Origin: Roseateles_E cavernae
Lineage (GTDB): Bacteria > Pseudomonadota > Gammaproteobacteria > Burkholderiales > Burkholderiaceae_C
Assembly: GCF_040187885.1 (NCBI RefSeq)
Contig: NZ_JBDPLH010000002.1
Location: forward strand, 186,001-250,000
Direction: 5' to 3'
DNA: 64,000 nt
Below, piece after piece: positions 8,324-16,653 of the stretch (the first letter of the stretch is position 1; each line of letters begins with the position of its first letter). Below the pieces are notes generated by a model. The model did not search any database. It was not told where the DNA came from and was given only the letters and a program-made list of their open reading frames with translations. Position numbers and translations under genes: made by a program.

Positions 8324-10984
8324 TTGGCACGCTGGAAATTCCTCTCTGTGGCCGCCGCCCTGCTGGCCGCCCTGTCCCTTGGCGCCGGCCCGCAGCCGGT
8401 GCTGGCCCAGAACCCGTCGCCGCTGACCTTGGAGTCGCTGTTTCGCGACAAGCCCTACCGGGGCGAACCCGCCCGCGAACCCGCCTTCAGCCGCAGCGGC
8501 CGCTATCTGGCCTATCTGTGGAACCCGCATGGCGAGCCCGGCAGCGATCTCTATGTGCATGACACGCGCAGCGGCAAGACCTTGCGCCTGACATCGCCGG
8601 CGCTGATGCAGGCCCATGACGCGCCGGAGGATCTGGAGCGTTTCGAGAAAAAGCGCCTGCAGCGCGAGCGCGAGCAGACCGAGCGCCAGGCCCGCGAGGA
8701 GGCCCAGGCCGCCTATCTGCGCGGCGAGACGGTCGATCTGGCGCAGTGGGAAGCCGAGCAGATCGCGGCACTGAAGCTGGAATTCGCCGAGAAGAAGAAA
8801 CGCGAGGACGCGCAGAAGGCCGCCGACAAGGCCGAGGCCGACGCCGAGAAGCGCGCTGCCGAGGCCCTGGTCGCGCGGCGTGGCGGCAAGCCGGCCGCTG
8901 CCGCGCCGGCCAGTGCGGCAGCCTCGGCGCCGGACAAGGACAAGGAGCTGTGGGAATGGCGCGACGAGCTGAAGAAGAAGCTGGCCAAGGACCAGCTCAA
9001 GCCGACCGACCTCTATCCCGGCGTCAGCCAGCTGGCCTGGGCGCGCCAGCGCGATGAGCTGATCTTCCAGTACCGCGGCGGTCTGTTCCGCTGGCAGGCC
9101 GATGGCAACCGCCTCACGCCCTTGCTCGGCACGCAGCGCCAGCTGCGCATCGTGGCCTACACGCCCGACGACCAGGGCTTTGTCTATATGGACGAGAGCC
9201 GGGTGCTGCGCGCGCGCTTTGCCGGCATGGCGGTGCAGGTGATCAACCGCGAGCTGATCCATGCCGACGAGGACGAGGCGGCGAAGAAATACCGCATCGA
9301 GTCCACCGTGCTCAGCGAGGACGGCCGCTGGATGTCTCTGCTGGCGCGCGCACCGCTGGTGCCACCCGTTGGCGCGAGCGGCCCGGCGCCCAAGCCCGGC
9401 CGCCAGGTCGAGATCATGAATTACGGCGAGCGCTTCGCGACGGCCAAGAAGGTCGATCGCGAGGTCTCGGACGACAAGCGCATGCAGCAGCCGCTGGCCC
9501 TGTATATCCGCCGGGTGCCGGGTCTTGACAGTGCGCCGGCCCGCCAGCCGGCGCCGGTCTTCACCCAGGCCGGCGGCGACGGCTGGTTCGAGATCAGCCC
9601 GGTGGCCTGGGCCCGCGACGGCAGCCACTACGCCTTCGCGACCTGGGAGCGCGAGAAGGAGCTGCTGCGCGTCTACCTGGGCCGCGCCGACGAAACGGGC
9701 AAGCCGGAGGTCGTGATCGAGCGGCGCGGCGATGTGCACCATGAGCTGGTCAATGTGTTCGCACCTCGCTTCACACCGGACGGCAAACGGCTGATCGCGC
9801 TGCTGTCCGACAACGACTTCCGCCAGCCCTGGGCCTGGGACATCGCCACGCGCCAGCTCAAGCCCCTGCTCCAGGGCGAGTTCGAGGCGCACCAGCTGCT
9901 GGGTTTCACGCCGGACAGCCGCGCGATGTTTGTCGCGGCCAACCGCGACGATGCGGCGGCGATGAATCTCTACAAGGTCGAACTGGCCGACGGCGCGATG
10001 CAGGCGCTGGGAAGCGCGCCCGACTACCACCGCAACGCCGTGGTTTCGGAGGACGGCCGCTGGCTGGCCGCCAATGCCGGCCACTGGGCCCAGCGACCCG
10101 AGCTGAAGCTGATCTCCTCAGTGCCCGGCCAGCCGGCGCGGGTGCTGACCCAGAGCCATGACCCGGCCTGGGCCCGGGTGGACCGGCTGCGGCCCGAGCG
10201 TTTCAGCTTCAGGAACCGTCATGGCGACAGCATTCCGGCCTATGTGTTCAAGCCTGCCGGCTGGCAGGCCAGCGACCGCCGCCCGGCCGTGGTCTACACC
10301 TATGGCGGCCCGCTGAACGATCGCCATTCGGTCGAGACCGACAGTTTCCAGCCGACCGGCTATCTGTTCGCGATGTATATGGCGGTGCGCCACGGCTATG
10401 TGATGGTGACGGTGGATCCGCGCGGCCAGTCCAACTACGGCCGCCGCTTTGCCGGCGCCAACTGGCAGCAGCCGGGCCAGCCGCAGACCGAGGATCTGGA
10501 GGACCTGCACCGCCATATGGCCGCGAACCTGGGCGTCGACCCGGCGCGGGTGGGCCTGAACGGCTGGAGCTTCGGCGGCTTCCAGACCCAGTACACGATG
10601 TATACGAAGCCGGAGCTGTTTGCCGCCGGCATTGCCGGCGCCGGCCCGACCGAATGGGAGAACTACAACAGCTGGTACAGCGGCCGCACCATAGGCCCGG
10701 TGGACCGCAAGAAGCCGGTGCTGCGCAAGCATTCGCTGCTGCCGCTGGCCAAGGGCCTGAAGAAGCCGCTGCTGCTGGTGCACGGCATGCTGGACCCGAA
10801 TGTGCTGTACCAGGACACGGTCAATGTCTACCGCGCGCTGATGGAGGCCGGCAAGCAGCCCCTGGTCGATCTCTTCCTCGATCCCGACGGTGATCACAGC
10901 ATGGGCGGCGCGGTCAAGACCGTCGGCTGGCACCGCAAGTACGAGGCCTTCTGGCTGCAGCAGCTGGGCCGCGCCCAGCCCTGA
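8324..10984 (+). CDS. secreted S9-family (prolyl oligopeptidase/DPP-like) peptidase
   Basis: This is an exported serine peptidase of 886 residues. The TTG start at 8324 has a GGAG Shine-Dalgarno 8 bp upstream and places a signal peptide (cleavage after PVLAQ) at the N-terminus. A beta-propeller region is followed by an alpha/beta hydrolase domain with the triad S749 (GWSFGGFQ), D824 (GMLDPNV) and H858 (DGDHSMGG). S9 enzymes cleave oligopeptides, often after proline. Unusual is a highly charged, helix-rich insertion at residues about 104-225, rich in Lys, Glu and Arg and then in Ala and Pro, inside the early propeller region. The gene stands alone and converges with a UPF0149 gene. The substrate is not predictable. 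Confidence 0.93.
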   Translation: MARWKFLSVAAALLAALSLGAGPQPVLAQNPSPLTLESLFRDKPYRGEPAREPAFSRSGRYLAYLWNPHGEPGSDLYVHDTRSGKTLRLTSPALMQAHDAPEDLERFEKKRLQREREQTERQAREEAQAAYLRGETVDLAQWEAEQIAALKLEFAEKKKREDAQKAADKAEADAEKRAAEALVARRGGKPAAAAPASAAASAPDKDKELWEWRDELKKKLAKDQLKPTDLYPGVSQLAWARQRDELIFQYRGGLFRWQADGNRLTPLLGTQRQLRIVAYTPDDQGFVYMDESRVLRARFAGMAVQVINRELIHADEDEAAKKYRIESTVLSEDGRWMSLLARAPLVPPVGASGPAPKPGRQVEIMNYGERFATAKKVDREVSDDKRMQQPLALYIRRVPGLDSAPARQPAPVFTQAGGDGWFEISPVAWARDGSHYAFATWEREKELLRVYLGRADETGKPEVVIERRGDVHHELVNVFAPRFTPDGKRLIALLSDNDFRQPWAWDIATRQLKPLLQGEFEAHQLLGFTPDSRAMFVAANRDDAAAMNLYKVELADGAMQALGSAPDYHRNAVVSEDGRWLAANAGHWAQRPELKLISSVPGQPARVLTQSHDPAWARVDRLRPERFSFRNRHGDSIPAYVFKPAGWQASDRRPAVVYTYGGPLNDRHSVETDSFQPTGYLFAMYMAVRHGYVMVTVDPRGQSNYGRRFAGANWQQPGQPQTEDLEDLHRHMAANLGVDPARVGLNGWSFGGFQTQYTMYTKPELFAAGIAGAGPTEWENYNSWYSGRTIGPVDRKKPVLRKHSLLPLAKGLKKPLLLVHGMLDPNVLYQDTVNVYRALMEAGKQPLVDLFLDPDGDHSMGGAVKTVGWHRKYEAFWLQQLGRAQP

Positions 10985-10991
10985 GCAGGGC

Positions 10992-11630
10992 TCAGGAGGC
11001 CTGTCGCAGCGCCAGCAGCTGCAGGAGCTGGTCCGGCACCGCGCGGCTCAGCGCGTCGCGCTGCAGCGGGTCGGCCAGGCGGGCGGCGTCAAGCTCGCTG
11101 AGTTGCGACTCATCGCTGCCCAGCAGCGTGATGGGCTCCAGCAGCGCGGCGGTCTCGGCCGTCTCGAACAGCGGCTTCCAGGCGCCAGGCGCCAGGTCGA
11201 CCGCGCTGAGAAAGCCCAGCGACCAGTCGCCGGCGTCGGTCAGATCCTGCTCATCCACTTCGGCGATGCTGAAGATCGGCTCCCAGGCCTCGGGCCGGGC
11301 GGCGGCCAGCTCCCATTGGTGGGCGATGGCGCGCAGATGGCGCAGCACCAGCAGCATCACGCGCTTTTTCTGCTTGCCGCTGACGAAGGGCCAGGTGTCG
11401 GGCTGGCCTTCCTCGCCGTCGCCGCCCCAGACCAGGGGCAGCCAGTCCGAGCCGGGCAGCTCGGCCAGCGGCTGCGGGCTCAGGAGCAGGCCGGACAGAT
11501 AGCCGTCCAGCGCCTCGATATTCATCGCGCCGTCGCTGGGCAGCCGGGCCAGCATGTCATCCAGCGTCGACAACTCCTCGTCGGAGAGCGGGAGGTTGTC
11601 GGACTGGGGGTTGTATTGGGGATATTCCAT
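10992..11630 (-). CDS. UPF0149 (YecA/YgfB-like) family protein
   Basis: The 212-residue acidic cytoplasmic protein carries the UPF0149 pattern: an N-terminal LSDEELSTLDDMLARL helix, the MNIEALDGYLSGLLLSP segment (family MxxExLDGfltAl) and a second helical half containing WSLGFLSAV. The SEC-C zinc tail of some YecA proteins is absent. The biochemical function of the family is poorly defined. It lies 23 bp upstream of no same-strand partner other than the small gene at 11654-11881, which precedes it in the transcription direction, so both may share a transcript. Confidence 0.85.
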   Translation of the reverse strand: MEYPQYNPQSDNLPLSDEELSTLDDMLARLPSDGAMNIEALDGYLSGLLLSPQPLAELPGSDWLPLVWGGDGEEGQPDTWPFVSGKQKKRVMLLVLRHLRAIAHQWELAAARPEAWEPIFSIAEVDEQDLTDAGDWSLGFLSAVDLAPGAWKPLFETAETAALLEPITLLGSDESQLSELDAARLADPLQRDALSRAVPDQLLQLLALRQAS

Positions 11631-11653
11631 CGCGCGATTGTCGCCGGTCCGGT

Positions 11654-11881
11654 TCAGAACCGGCTCTTGGCCTTCTTGCCGTCGAATTCGGCCAGCTGGG
11701 CCTTCAGCAAGGCCATCAGTACCCGGGCATTGGCCTCGGTCATGCTGATCAGGGTGCTGGGCTCTATTCCCTCGACCGGGGTCTTGGGCGTGACCAGGGC
11801 ATCGACCTTGAACACCATCAGGCCGTTGATGGCGTTGGAGGCGGCTTTGAACTTCTGGATCTCGACATTGTGGATTTTCAT
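11654..11881 (-). CDS. small conserved-looking hypothetical protein
   Basis: This 75-residue protein (MKIHNVEIQKF...) has no signal peptide or membrane segment. It is mixed alpha/beta in character with a basic C-terminus (GKKAKSRF). The ATG at 11881 has an AGGA Shine-Dalgarno about 9 bases upstream, which favours it over the longer in-frame start at 11905. It precedes the UPF0149 gene on the same strand by 23 bp and is divergent from the ion channel gene. I do not recognise a named family. Confidence 0.7.
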   Translation of the reverse strand: MKIHNVEIQKFKAASNAINGLMVFKVDALVTPKTPVEGIEPSTLISMTEANARVLMALLKAQLAEFDGKKAKSRF

Positions 11882-11956
11882 GCGGCCATCCTCGTGAATC
11901 TGCAAAAACGCGGACCGGTATTAGACCTCAGCGCTTGCCGCTACATTCCAACAGCT

Positions 11957-12874
11957 ATGCGAACCGAGAACAACAGCCAGCGACCACCGCTTCAGCAACT
12001 ACAGGCGGACCGCCTGGGCCGGCCGCTGTCCGGCTGGCGCCTGAAGGTCTACACCATCATCTTCGAGGCCGACACGCGCGCCGGCCGCGCCTTCGACATG
12101 GCGCTGATCGCGCTGGTGCTGGCCAGCATCGCGGTGGTGATGCTGGAGAGCGTCGCCCCGATCAAGGCACGCTGGGGCGGGTTGTTCCGTGTGCTGGAGT
12201 TCGTCTTCACCGCGCTGTTCACGATCGAGTATCTGCTGCGCCTGGCCTGCGTGCGCCATCCCTGGCGCTATGCGCGCAGCTTCTACGGCATCGTCGATCT
12301 GCTGGCCGTGCTGCCCACCTATCTGGCGCTGTTCGCGCCGGAGCTGTACTTCCTGGTCGATGTGCGGGTGCTGCGCCTGCTGCGGGTGTTCCGCATCTTC
12401 AAGCTGGGCGCCTATGTGGCCGAGTATGCGATGCTGGCCCATGCGCTGCGCGCCAGCGCGCGCAAGATCCTGGTGTTCCTGTCGGTGGTGCTGATGGTGG
12501 TGCTGATACTCGGCACGGTGATGTATGTGGTCGAGGGCCCGGGCAACGGCTTCACCAGCATTCCGACCAGCCTCTACTGGGCCATCTCCACCATCACGAC
12601 GGTGGGCTTCGGCGACATCACGCCCAAGACCGATCTGGGCCGCGCGATCGCCTCGCTGATGATGCTGCTGGGCTGGGGCGTGCTGGCGGTGCCGACCGGC
12701 ATCGTCACCGCCGAGATGACGGCCCAGCGCCACGGCCGGCCGACCACGACGCGCAGCTGCCATGACTGCCTCAGCGAGGGCCATCTGCCCGAGGCGCGCT
12801 TTTGCCGCGATTGCGGCGCCGAGCTGCCGCCCTACCAGCGCGATGTGCCGGGCGGCAGCGAACTCAAGACTTGA
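11957..12874 (+). CDS. voltage-gated potassium channel-like ion transporter with C-terminal zinc ribbon
   Basis: The 305-residue inner-membrane protein has the six-segment layout of a voltage-gated channel. S4 carries an Arg every third residue (RVLRLLRVFRIFK), and the pore loop has the K+ filter TTVGFGD (V216-D220). After S6 there is a short cytoplasmic tail with two cysteine pairs, CHDC (268-271) and CRDC (283-286), which look like a small zinc ribbon. The start at 11957 is chosen to remove a non-homologous leader. Its stop overlaps the convergent DUF808 gene by 11 bp. The zinc-ribbon tail suggests an intracellular sensing or assembly domain; that is an inference. Confidence 0.9.
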   Translation: MRTENNSQRPPLQQLQADRLGRPLSGWRLKVYTIIFEADTRAGRAFDMALIALVLASIAVVMLESVAPIKARWGGLFRVLEFVFTALFTIEYLLRLACVRHPWRYARSFYGIVDLLAVLPTYLALFAPELYFLVDVRVLRLLRVFRIFKLGAYVAEYAMLAHALRASARKILVFLSVVLMVVLILGTVMYVVEGPGNGFTSIPTSLYWAISTITTVGFGDITPKTDLGRAIASLMMLLGWGVLAVPTGIVTAEMTAQRHGRPTTTRSCHDCLSEGHLPEARFCRDCGAELPPYQRDVPGGSELKT

Positions 12875-13781
12875 CCCCGCGCCAGATCTTCTGAACGCCG
12901 CTGACCAGGCCCAGCGCGATCAGGCCGGCCACGATGCCGACCACGGCATCGGCCAGCAGACCCAGCAGGCCCTGGACGAAGCCATTGCCGCTGATGCCCT
13001 GCACCGCATGATGGATCAGCTCGTGGGCGCCCGGAATGCCATGGGTCAGGATGCCGCCGCCGACCAGGAACATCGCCGCCGTGCCGGCCACCGACAAGGC
13101 CTTCATCAGCCAGGGGGCGGCCGCCAGGATCAGCGCGCCCAGGCGCTGCTGCAAGGCACCGGCCTGGCGGCTCAGATAGAGCCCGGCGTCATCGAGCTTG
13201 ACGATGCCGGCCACCAGGCCGTAGACGCCCACCGTCATGATCACCGCGATGCTGCTGAGCACCAGCAGCCGGGTCGTGAAGTCGCTGGCGGCGACCGTGC
13301 CCAGCGTGATCGCGATGATTTCGGCCGACAGGATGAAGTCGGTGCGCACGGCCCCCTTGATCTTGTCGCGCTCCAGCGCCACCAGATCGATGGCCGGGTT
13401 CTTGACGGCCTCGCTGAGTGCCTGCTCGTGGGCGGCATCCTCGGCGCTGTGCAGGAATTTTTGGGCCAGTTTCTCGACCCCTTCGAAGCACAGAAAGGCG
13501 CCGCCCAGCATCAAGAGCGGCGTCACGGCCCAGGGCGCCCAGGCGCTGATGGCCAGCGCCGCCGGCACCAGGATCAGCTTGTTGACAAAGCTGCCCTTGG
13601 CGACGGCCCAGACCACCGGCAACTCGCGCTCGGCGGCAACACCTGTCACCTGCTGGGCATTCAGCGCCAGATCGTCGCCCAGCACGCCGCTGGTCTTCTT
13701 GGCGGCGAGCTTGCTGAGCACGGCCACATCGTCGAGCACCGTGGTGATGTCATCGAGCAGGGCAAGCAGACTGGAGGCCAT
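12864..13781 (-). CDS. DUF808 (YedI-like) membrane protein
   Basis: The 305-residue protein starts with MASSLLALLDDITTVLDDVA and contains the AAKKTSGVLGDDLALNAQQV stretch characteristic of DUF808/YedI. Several hydrophobic segments follow, including a long pair near the C-terminus (VGIVAGLIALGLVSGV). It is predicted to be an inner-membrane protein. The function of the family is unknown. It overlaps the 3' end of the ion channel gene tail-to-tail by 11 bp. Confidence 0.9.
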   Translation of the reverse strand: MASSLLALLDDITTVLDDVAVLSKLAAKKTSGVLGDDLALNAQQVTGVAAERELPVVWAVAKGSFVNKLILVPAALAISAWAPWAVTPLLMLGGAFLCFEGVEKLAQKFLHSAEDAAHEQALSEAVKNPAIDLVALERDKIKGAVRTDFILSAEIIAITLGTVAASDFTTRLLVLSSIAVIMTVGVYGLVAGIVKLDDAGLYLSRQAGALQQRLGALILAAAPWLMKALSVAGTAAMFLVGGGILTHGIPGAHELIHHAVQGISGNGFVQGLLGLLADAVVGIVAGLIALGLVSGVQKIWRGVKS

Positions 13782-13906
13782 AGCTAGGGTCGGTCGTGGT
13801 GGTCAGGCCGAGTTTGTACCTCAAACAACGGACGCGCCGGCCGGCGGCGGGCCGTGCCGGCGGGGTCAGGCCTTGCCTTTTGGGATTCGATGGCCTAAGT
13901 TCCCTC

Positions 13907-14776
13907 ATGGCCAGACCCCCACGCATCGAATTCGCCGGCGCCGTCTACCTGCTGAGCTCGCATGGCGAGCAGGGCGCGGCGATCTTTCGCGACGACGCCG
14001 ACCGCGCCACCTTGCTGGCCGTGATCGCCCAGGCGGCCCAGCGCTTCGACGCGCAGGTGCTGGCCTACAGCTTTGCGGACGATGCCTACCAGCTGCTGAT
14101 CTACACCCGCCAGGCCAATCTCTCGCGCCTGATGCGCCATCTCAACGGCGTCTATACGCAGAGCTTCAACCGCCGCCACGGCGGCACCGGCCCCTTGTTC
14201 CAGGGCCGCTTCAAGGCGGTGCTGGTGGACCGGGAGCGGCTGCTGCTCGATGCCTGCCGCTATGTCGATCTGAGCGCCGAGCGCCAGGGGCTGGCGCGGC
14301 GCGGGGCTGACTGGCCCTGGCACAGCCTGGGCGCGCACCTGGGCCAGCAGCCGGCGCCGGACTGGCTCGATGTGCAAGGCCTGTTCAGCCATGTGCTGGG
14401 CCGCGAGGCCCGGGGCGCGGCCGACCGCAAGCGGGCCGCCGAGCGCTACGCCAAGCTGCTGGCGGCCGAGCCCGGGCTGGACATCTGGGGCCATCTGCGC
14501 CACCAGATATTTCTGGGCGACGAGGCCTTTGCCCAGCGCATGCTGGCCCAGGCCGGCGGCGGCACGGGCCGGGTGGCCAGGTCGCCGCGCAAGGCTGCGG
14601 CGCCCAAGGCCTTTGCCCAGTGGCGGCGCGACAGCGCCTCGCGCGAGCAGGCCCTGTACCGCGCCCATACCGAGGGCGGCCTGTCGATGACGGTGCTGGC
14701 CGGCGAGCTGGGTCTGTCGGTCTCGCGCATCAGCCGGCTGATCGCCGGCCACGAGCGCAGCCTCAGTGCAGCGTGA
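13907..14776 (+). CDS. REP-type (IS200-like Y1) transposase relative, HUH motif degenerate
   Basis: The 289-residue protein starts with MARPPRIEFAGAVYLL and keeps the core landmarks of the Y1/REP-associated transposase family: LMRHLNGVYTQSFNRRH, GTGPLFQGRFKAVLVD and a counterpart of the RYIxxNPVRAGL motif (RYVDLSAERQGLA). The segment that normally carries the metal-binding H-x-H (family pattern NHxHLL) reads FADDAYQLLI, so both histidines are gone. The C-terminal 60 residues contain a DnaA-like helix-turn-helix (VLAGELGLSVSRISRLIA). There are no flanking terminal repeats that I can see. It is probably a domesticated or inactive single-strand DNA-binding relative. Its 3' end overlaps the next gene if that gene uses the GTG start. 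Confidence 0.85.
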   Translation: MARPPRIEFAGAVYLLSSHGEQGAAIFRDDADRATLLAVIAQAAQRFDAQVLAYSFADDAYQLLIYTRQANLSRLMRHLNGVYTQSFNRRHGGTGPLFQGRFKAVLVDRERLLLDACRYVDLSAERQGLARRGADWPWHSLGAHLGQQPAPDWLDVQGLFSHVLGREARGAADRKRAAERYAKLLAAEPGLDIWGHLRHQIFLGDEAFAQRMLAQAGGGTGRVARSPRKAAAPKAFAQWRRDSASREQALYRAHTEGGLSMTVLAGELGLSVSRISRLIAGHERSLSAA

Positions 14777-15647
14777 GCCTGTCTTGAGGTCTTCGCGCTA
14801 CCGCGCCTGGGTGCTGGTCCTGCTGGCCTTTGGGGCCTGGGCCGTGCAGGCCGCGCCTTACGAAGGCCCGCTGTTCGATGCCCATCTGCACTACAACGAC
14901 GAGGCCCAGGGCCCGCATCCGCTGCCCGATGTGCTGGGCCGGATGCAGCGCAGCGGCGTGCGCGCCATCGTCGCGAACAGCCGGCCCAACGCCGGCACGC
15001 TGAGCCTGGCCGGCGCTGGCGAGGCGACGCGCGCGGCCGGCCTGCGGGTCGTGCCCTTTGTGCGCCTGTACCGCAATCGCGCCGACTACAGCGGCTGGTT
15101 CGCCGACCCGACCATCTATCAGATGGTGCTGGACGAGCTCAAGCGCGGCACGCCGGCCGGCCCCTATCGCGGCCTGGGCGAGTTCCATCTCTACGACAGC
15201 GCCAATGCCGATGGCCCGGTGGCGCGCCAGCTGATGCAGCTGGCCGCCGAACGGGGTTTGGTGGTGCTGGCCCATGTCGACGATGTGGCGATTGACAAGC
15301 TGATGGCCCACGCACCGAAGGCGCGGCTGATCTGGGCTCATACCGGCATCGGCGGCGTGCCGATCACGCGGGTGCGCGAGCTGCTGAAGCATTACCCGAG
15401 CCTGCTGGGCGAGCTGTCCTACCGGCCCGGCCTGACCGAGAACGGCCGCCTCAGCGCGGACTGGCAGGCCCTGCTGAGCGAGCAGCCCGAGCGCTTCCTG
15501 ATCGGCTCGGACACCTGGGTCAACCAGCGCTGGCAGTATTACGAAGCCCTGATGAGCGAGGCCCGCCAATGGCTGGGCGAGCTGCCGAGCGAGGCCGCGC
15601 GCAAGATCGCCTGGGGCAATGGTGCGGCGCTGTTCGGGCTGGATTAG
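14766..15647 (+). CDS. secreted amidohydrolase (TIM-barrel metal-dependent hydrolase)
   Basis: The protein has a signal peptide (VLVLLAFGAWAVQA) and the motifs of the Amidohydro_2 group: H-x-H at FDAHLHYN, GEFHLYD, VLAHVDD, IWAHTG and the late acidic residue in GSDTW. It should be an exported or periplasmic metal hydrolase of unknown substrate. Two starts are possible: GTG at 14766, overlapping the previous gene by 11 bp, and TTG at 14784, which gives a shorter and more typical signal peptide. Length is 293 or 287 residues. Confidence 0.85.
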   Translation: MQREPVLRSSRYRAWVLVLLAFGAWAVQAAPYEGPLFDAHLHYNDEAQGPHPLPDVLGRMQRSGVRAIVANSRPNAGTLSLAGAGEATRAAGLRVVPFVRLYRNRADYSGWFADPTIYQMVLDELKRGTPAGPYRGLGEFHLYDSANADGPVARQLMQLAAERGLVVLAHVDDVAIDKLMAHAPKARLIWAHTGIGGVPITRVRELLKHYPSLLGELSYRPGLTENGRLSADWQALLSEQPERFLIGSDTWVNQRWQYYEALMSEARQWLGELPSEAARKIAWGNGAALFGLD

Positions 15648-15653
15648 CCTGGG

Positions 15654-16541
15654 CTAGCTGCCTTGCGCGAGCAGCCATTGGCGCAGGCTGCGCAGCGCCC
15701 GCTGCGTCTGGCTGGCGCGGCGGGTGCACAGCATATAGCCGCGGCTGATCTGCACCGGCTGCCCAAACGGGATGACGATGCGGCCGGCGGCCAGCTCGTC
15801 GGCGATCAGGCAGCGCTGCACGACGGCCACGCCCAGGCCGGAGACGACGGCCTGCACCAGCATCGCGACCTGCTCGAAATCGGCGCTGGGCTTGAGCTGA
15901 GCGTCGTGCACGCCGACCGCCTCCAGCCATTGCCGCCAGTTGTCCGGATAGTGGCTGTGATAGAGCAGGGGCCGGCTCAGCAGATCGGCCGGCTCGCGCA
16001 GCGCCTGGCGGCCGCGCAGCTCCTGCGGGCGGCAGATCGGCACGATGTCGCGGCCGACGATGTAGTCGGCCGTGATGCCGGCCGGCCACAGGTCCTCGCC
16101 GGGGCGCAGCCAGGCGTCGACCTCGGGGTCGCCGAAGTCCTCGTCGCGCCGGTAGGGCGCCAGGCTCAAGGCGATCTGCGGATGCAGGGCCTGCCAGTCG
16201 GGCAGGCGCGGGATCAGCCATTTGGTCGCCAGCGTGGGGGCCACCGAGATGCGCAGCCGCGTCGGCCCCTCGGCCGTGCGCTGCGCCACTGCGGCCGACT
16301 CCAGCGTCTGCAGCGCCGGCTCGATCAGCTCCAGATAGCTGCGGCCCACCGGGGTCAGCTCGTTGCCGCGCGGCTGGCGCAGCAGCAGGCTTTGCCCCAG
16401 ATGCTCCTCGAGCCGGGCGACGGCGCGGCTGACCGCACCCTGGGTCACGCACAGCAGCTCGGCCGCCTTCGAGAAACTGCCCAGCCGGGCGGTCGCGGCA
16501 AAGGCATGCAGTTCATGCAGAGAGGGAGAGCGGATGCGCAT
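15654..16541 (-). CDS. LysR-family transcriptional regulator (GcvA-like)
   Basis: The 295-residue protein has an N-terminal winged helix-turn-helix (LHELHAFAATARLGSFSKAAELLCVTQGAVSRAVARLEEHLG) shown in full only by position, residues 8-50. A periplasmic-binding-like effector domain follows. The ISVAPTLATKWLIPRL pattern is typical of the GcvA subgroup. It is divergent from the Bug receptor gene at 16654, the common arrangement for a regulator and its target. A 9-bp inverted repeat lies in the shared 112-bp region. Confidence 0.92.
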   Translation of the reverse strand: MRIRSPSLHELHAFAATARLGSFSKAAELLCVTQGAVSRAVARLEEHLGQSLLLRQPRGNELTPVGRSYLELIEPALQTLESAAVAQRTAEGPTRLRISVAPTLATKWLIPRLPDWQALHPQIALSLAPYRRDEDFGDPEVDAWLRPGEDLWPAGITADYIVGRDIVPICRPQELRGRQALREPADLLSRPLLYHSHYPDNWRQWLEAVGVHDAQLKPSADFEQVAMLVQAVVSGLGVAVVQRCLIADELAAGRIVIPFGQPVQISRGYMLCTRRASQTQRALRSLRQWLLAQGS

Positions 16542-16562
16542 GGCCGGATTTTGCTATGAGCG

Positions 16563-16602
16563 CGGCGCATGCCTGCGTGAGAAATTGTCGACTCATGCGC
16601 CG
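16563..16602. promoter_or_regulatory. candidate LysR operator: 9-bp inverted repeat
   Basis: CGGCGCATG (16563-16571) and CATGCGCCG (16594-16602) form a perfect 9-bp inverted repeat with a 22-base spacer, in the 112-bp region between the LysR gene and the Bug receptor gene. LysR proteins bind interrupted dyads in such positions. Assignment as the operator is an inference from place and symmetry. Confidence 0.4.
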
Positions 16603-16653
16603 AGCGCAGGTCACAGAATCGCGCCATCCTGTTCAACACCTGAGCCCCTTGCC

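Noticed and set aside
10980..10996. CCTGAGC-AGG-GCTCAGG hairpin between the S9 peptidase and UPF0149 genes
   Set aside because: The symmetry comes from the two facing stop codons and there is no T-run on either strand, so a terminator call is not supported.
13796..14776. A mobile element around the transposase relative
   Set aside because: No terminal inverted repeats, target duplications or clustered REP-like repeats were seen in the flanks.
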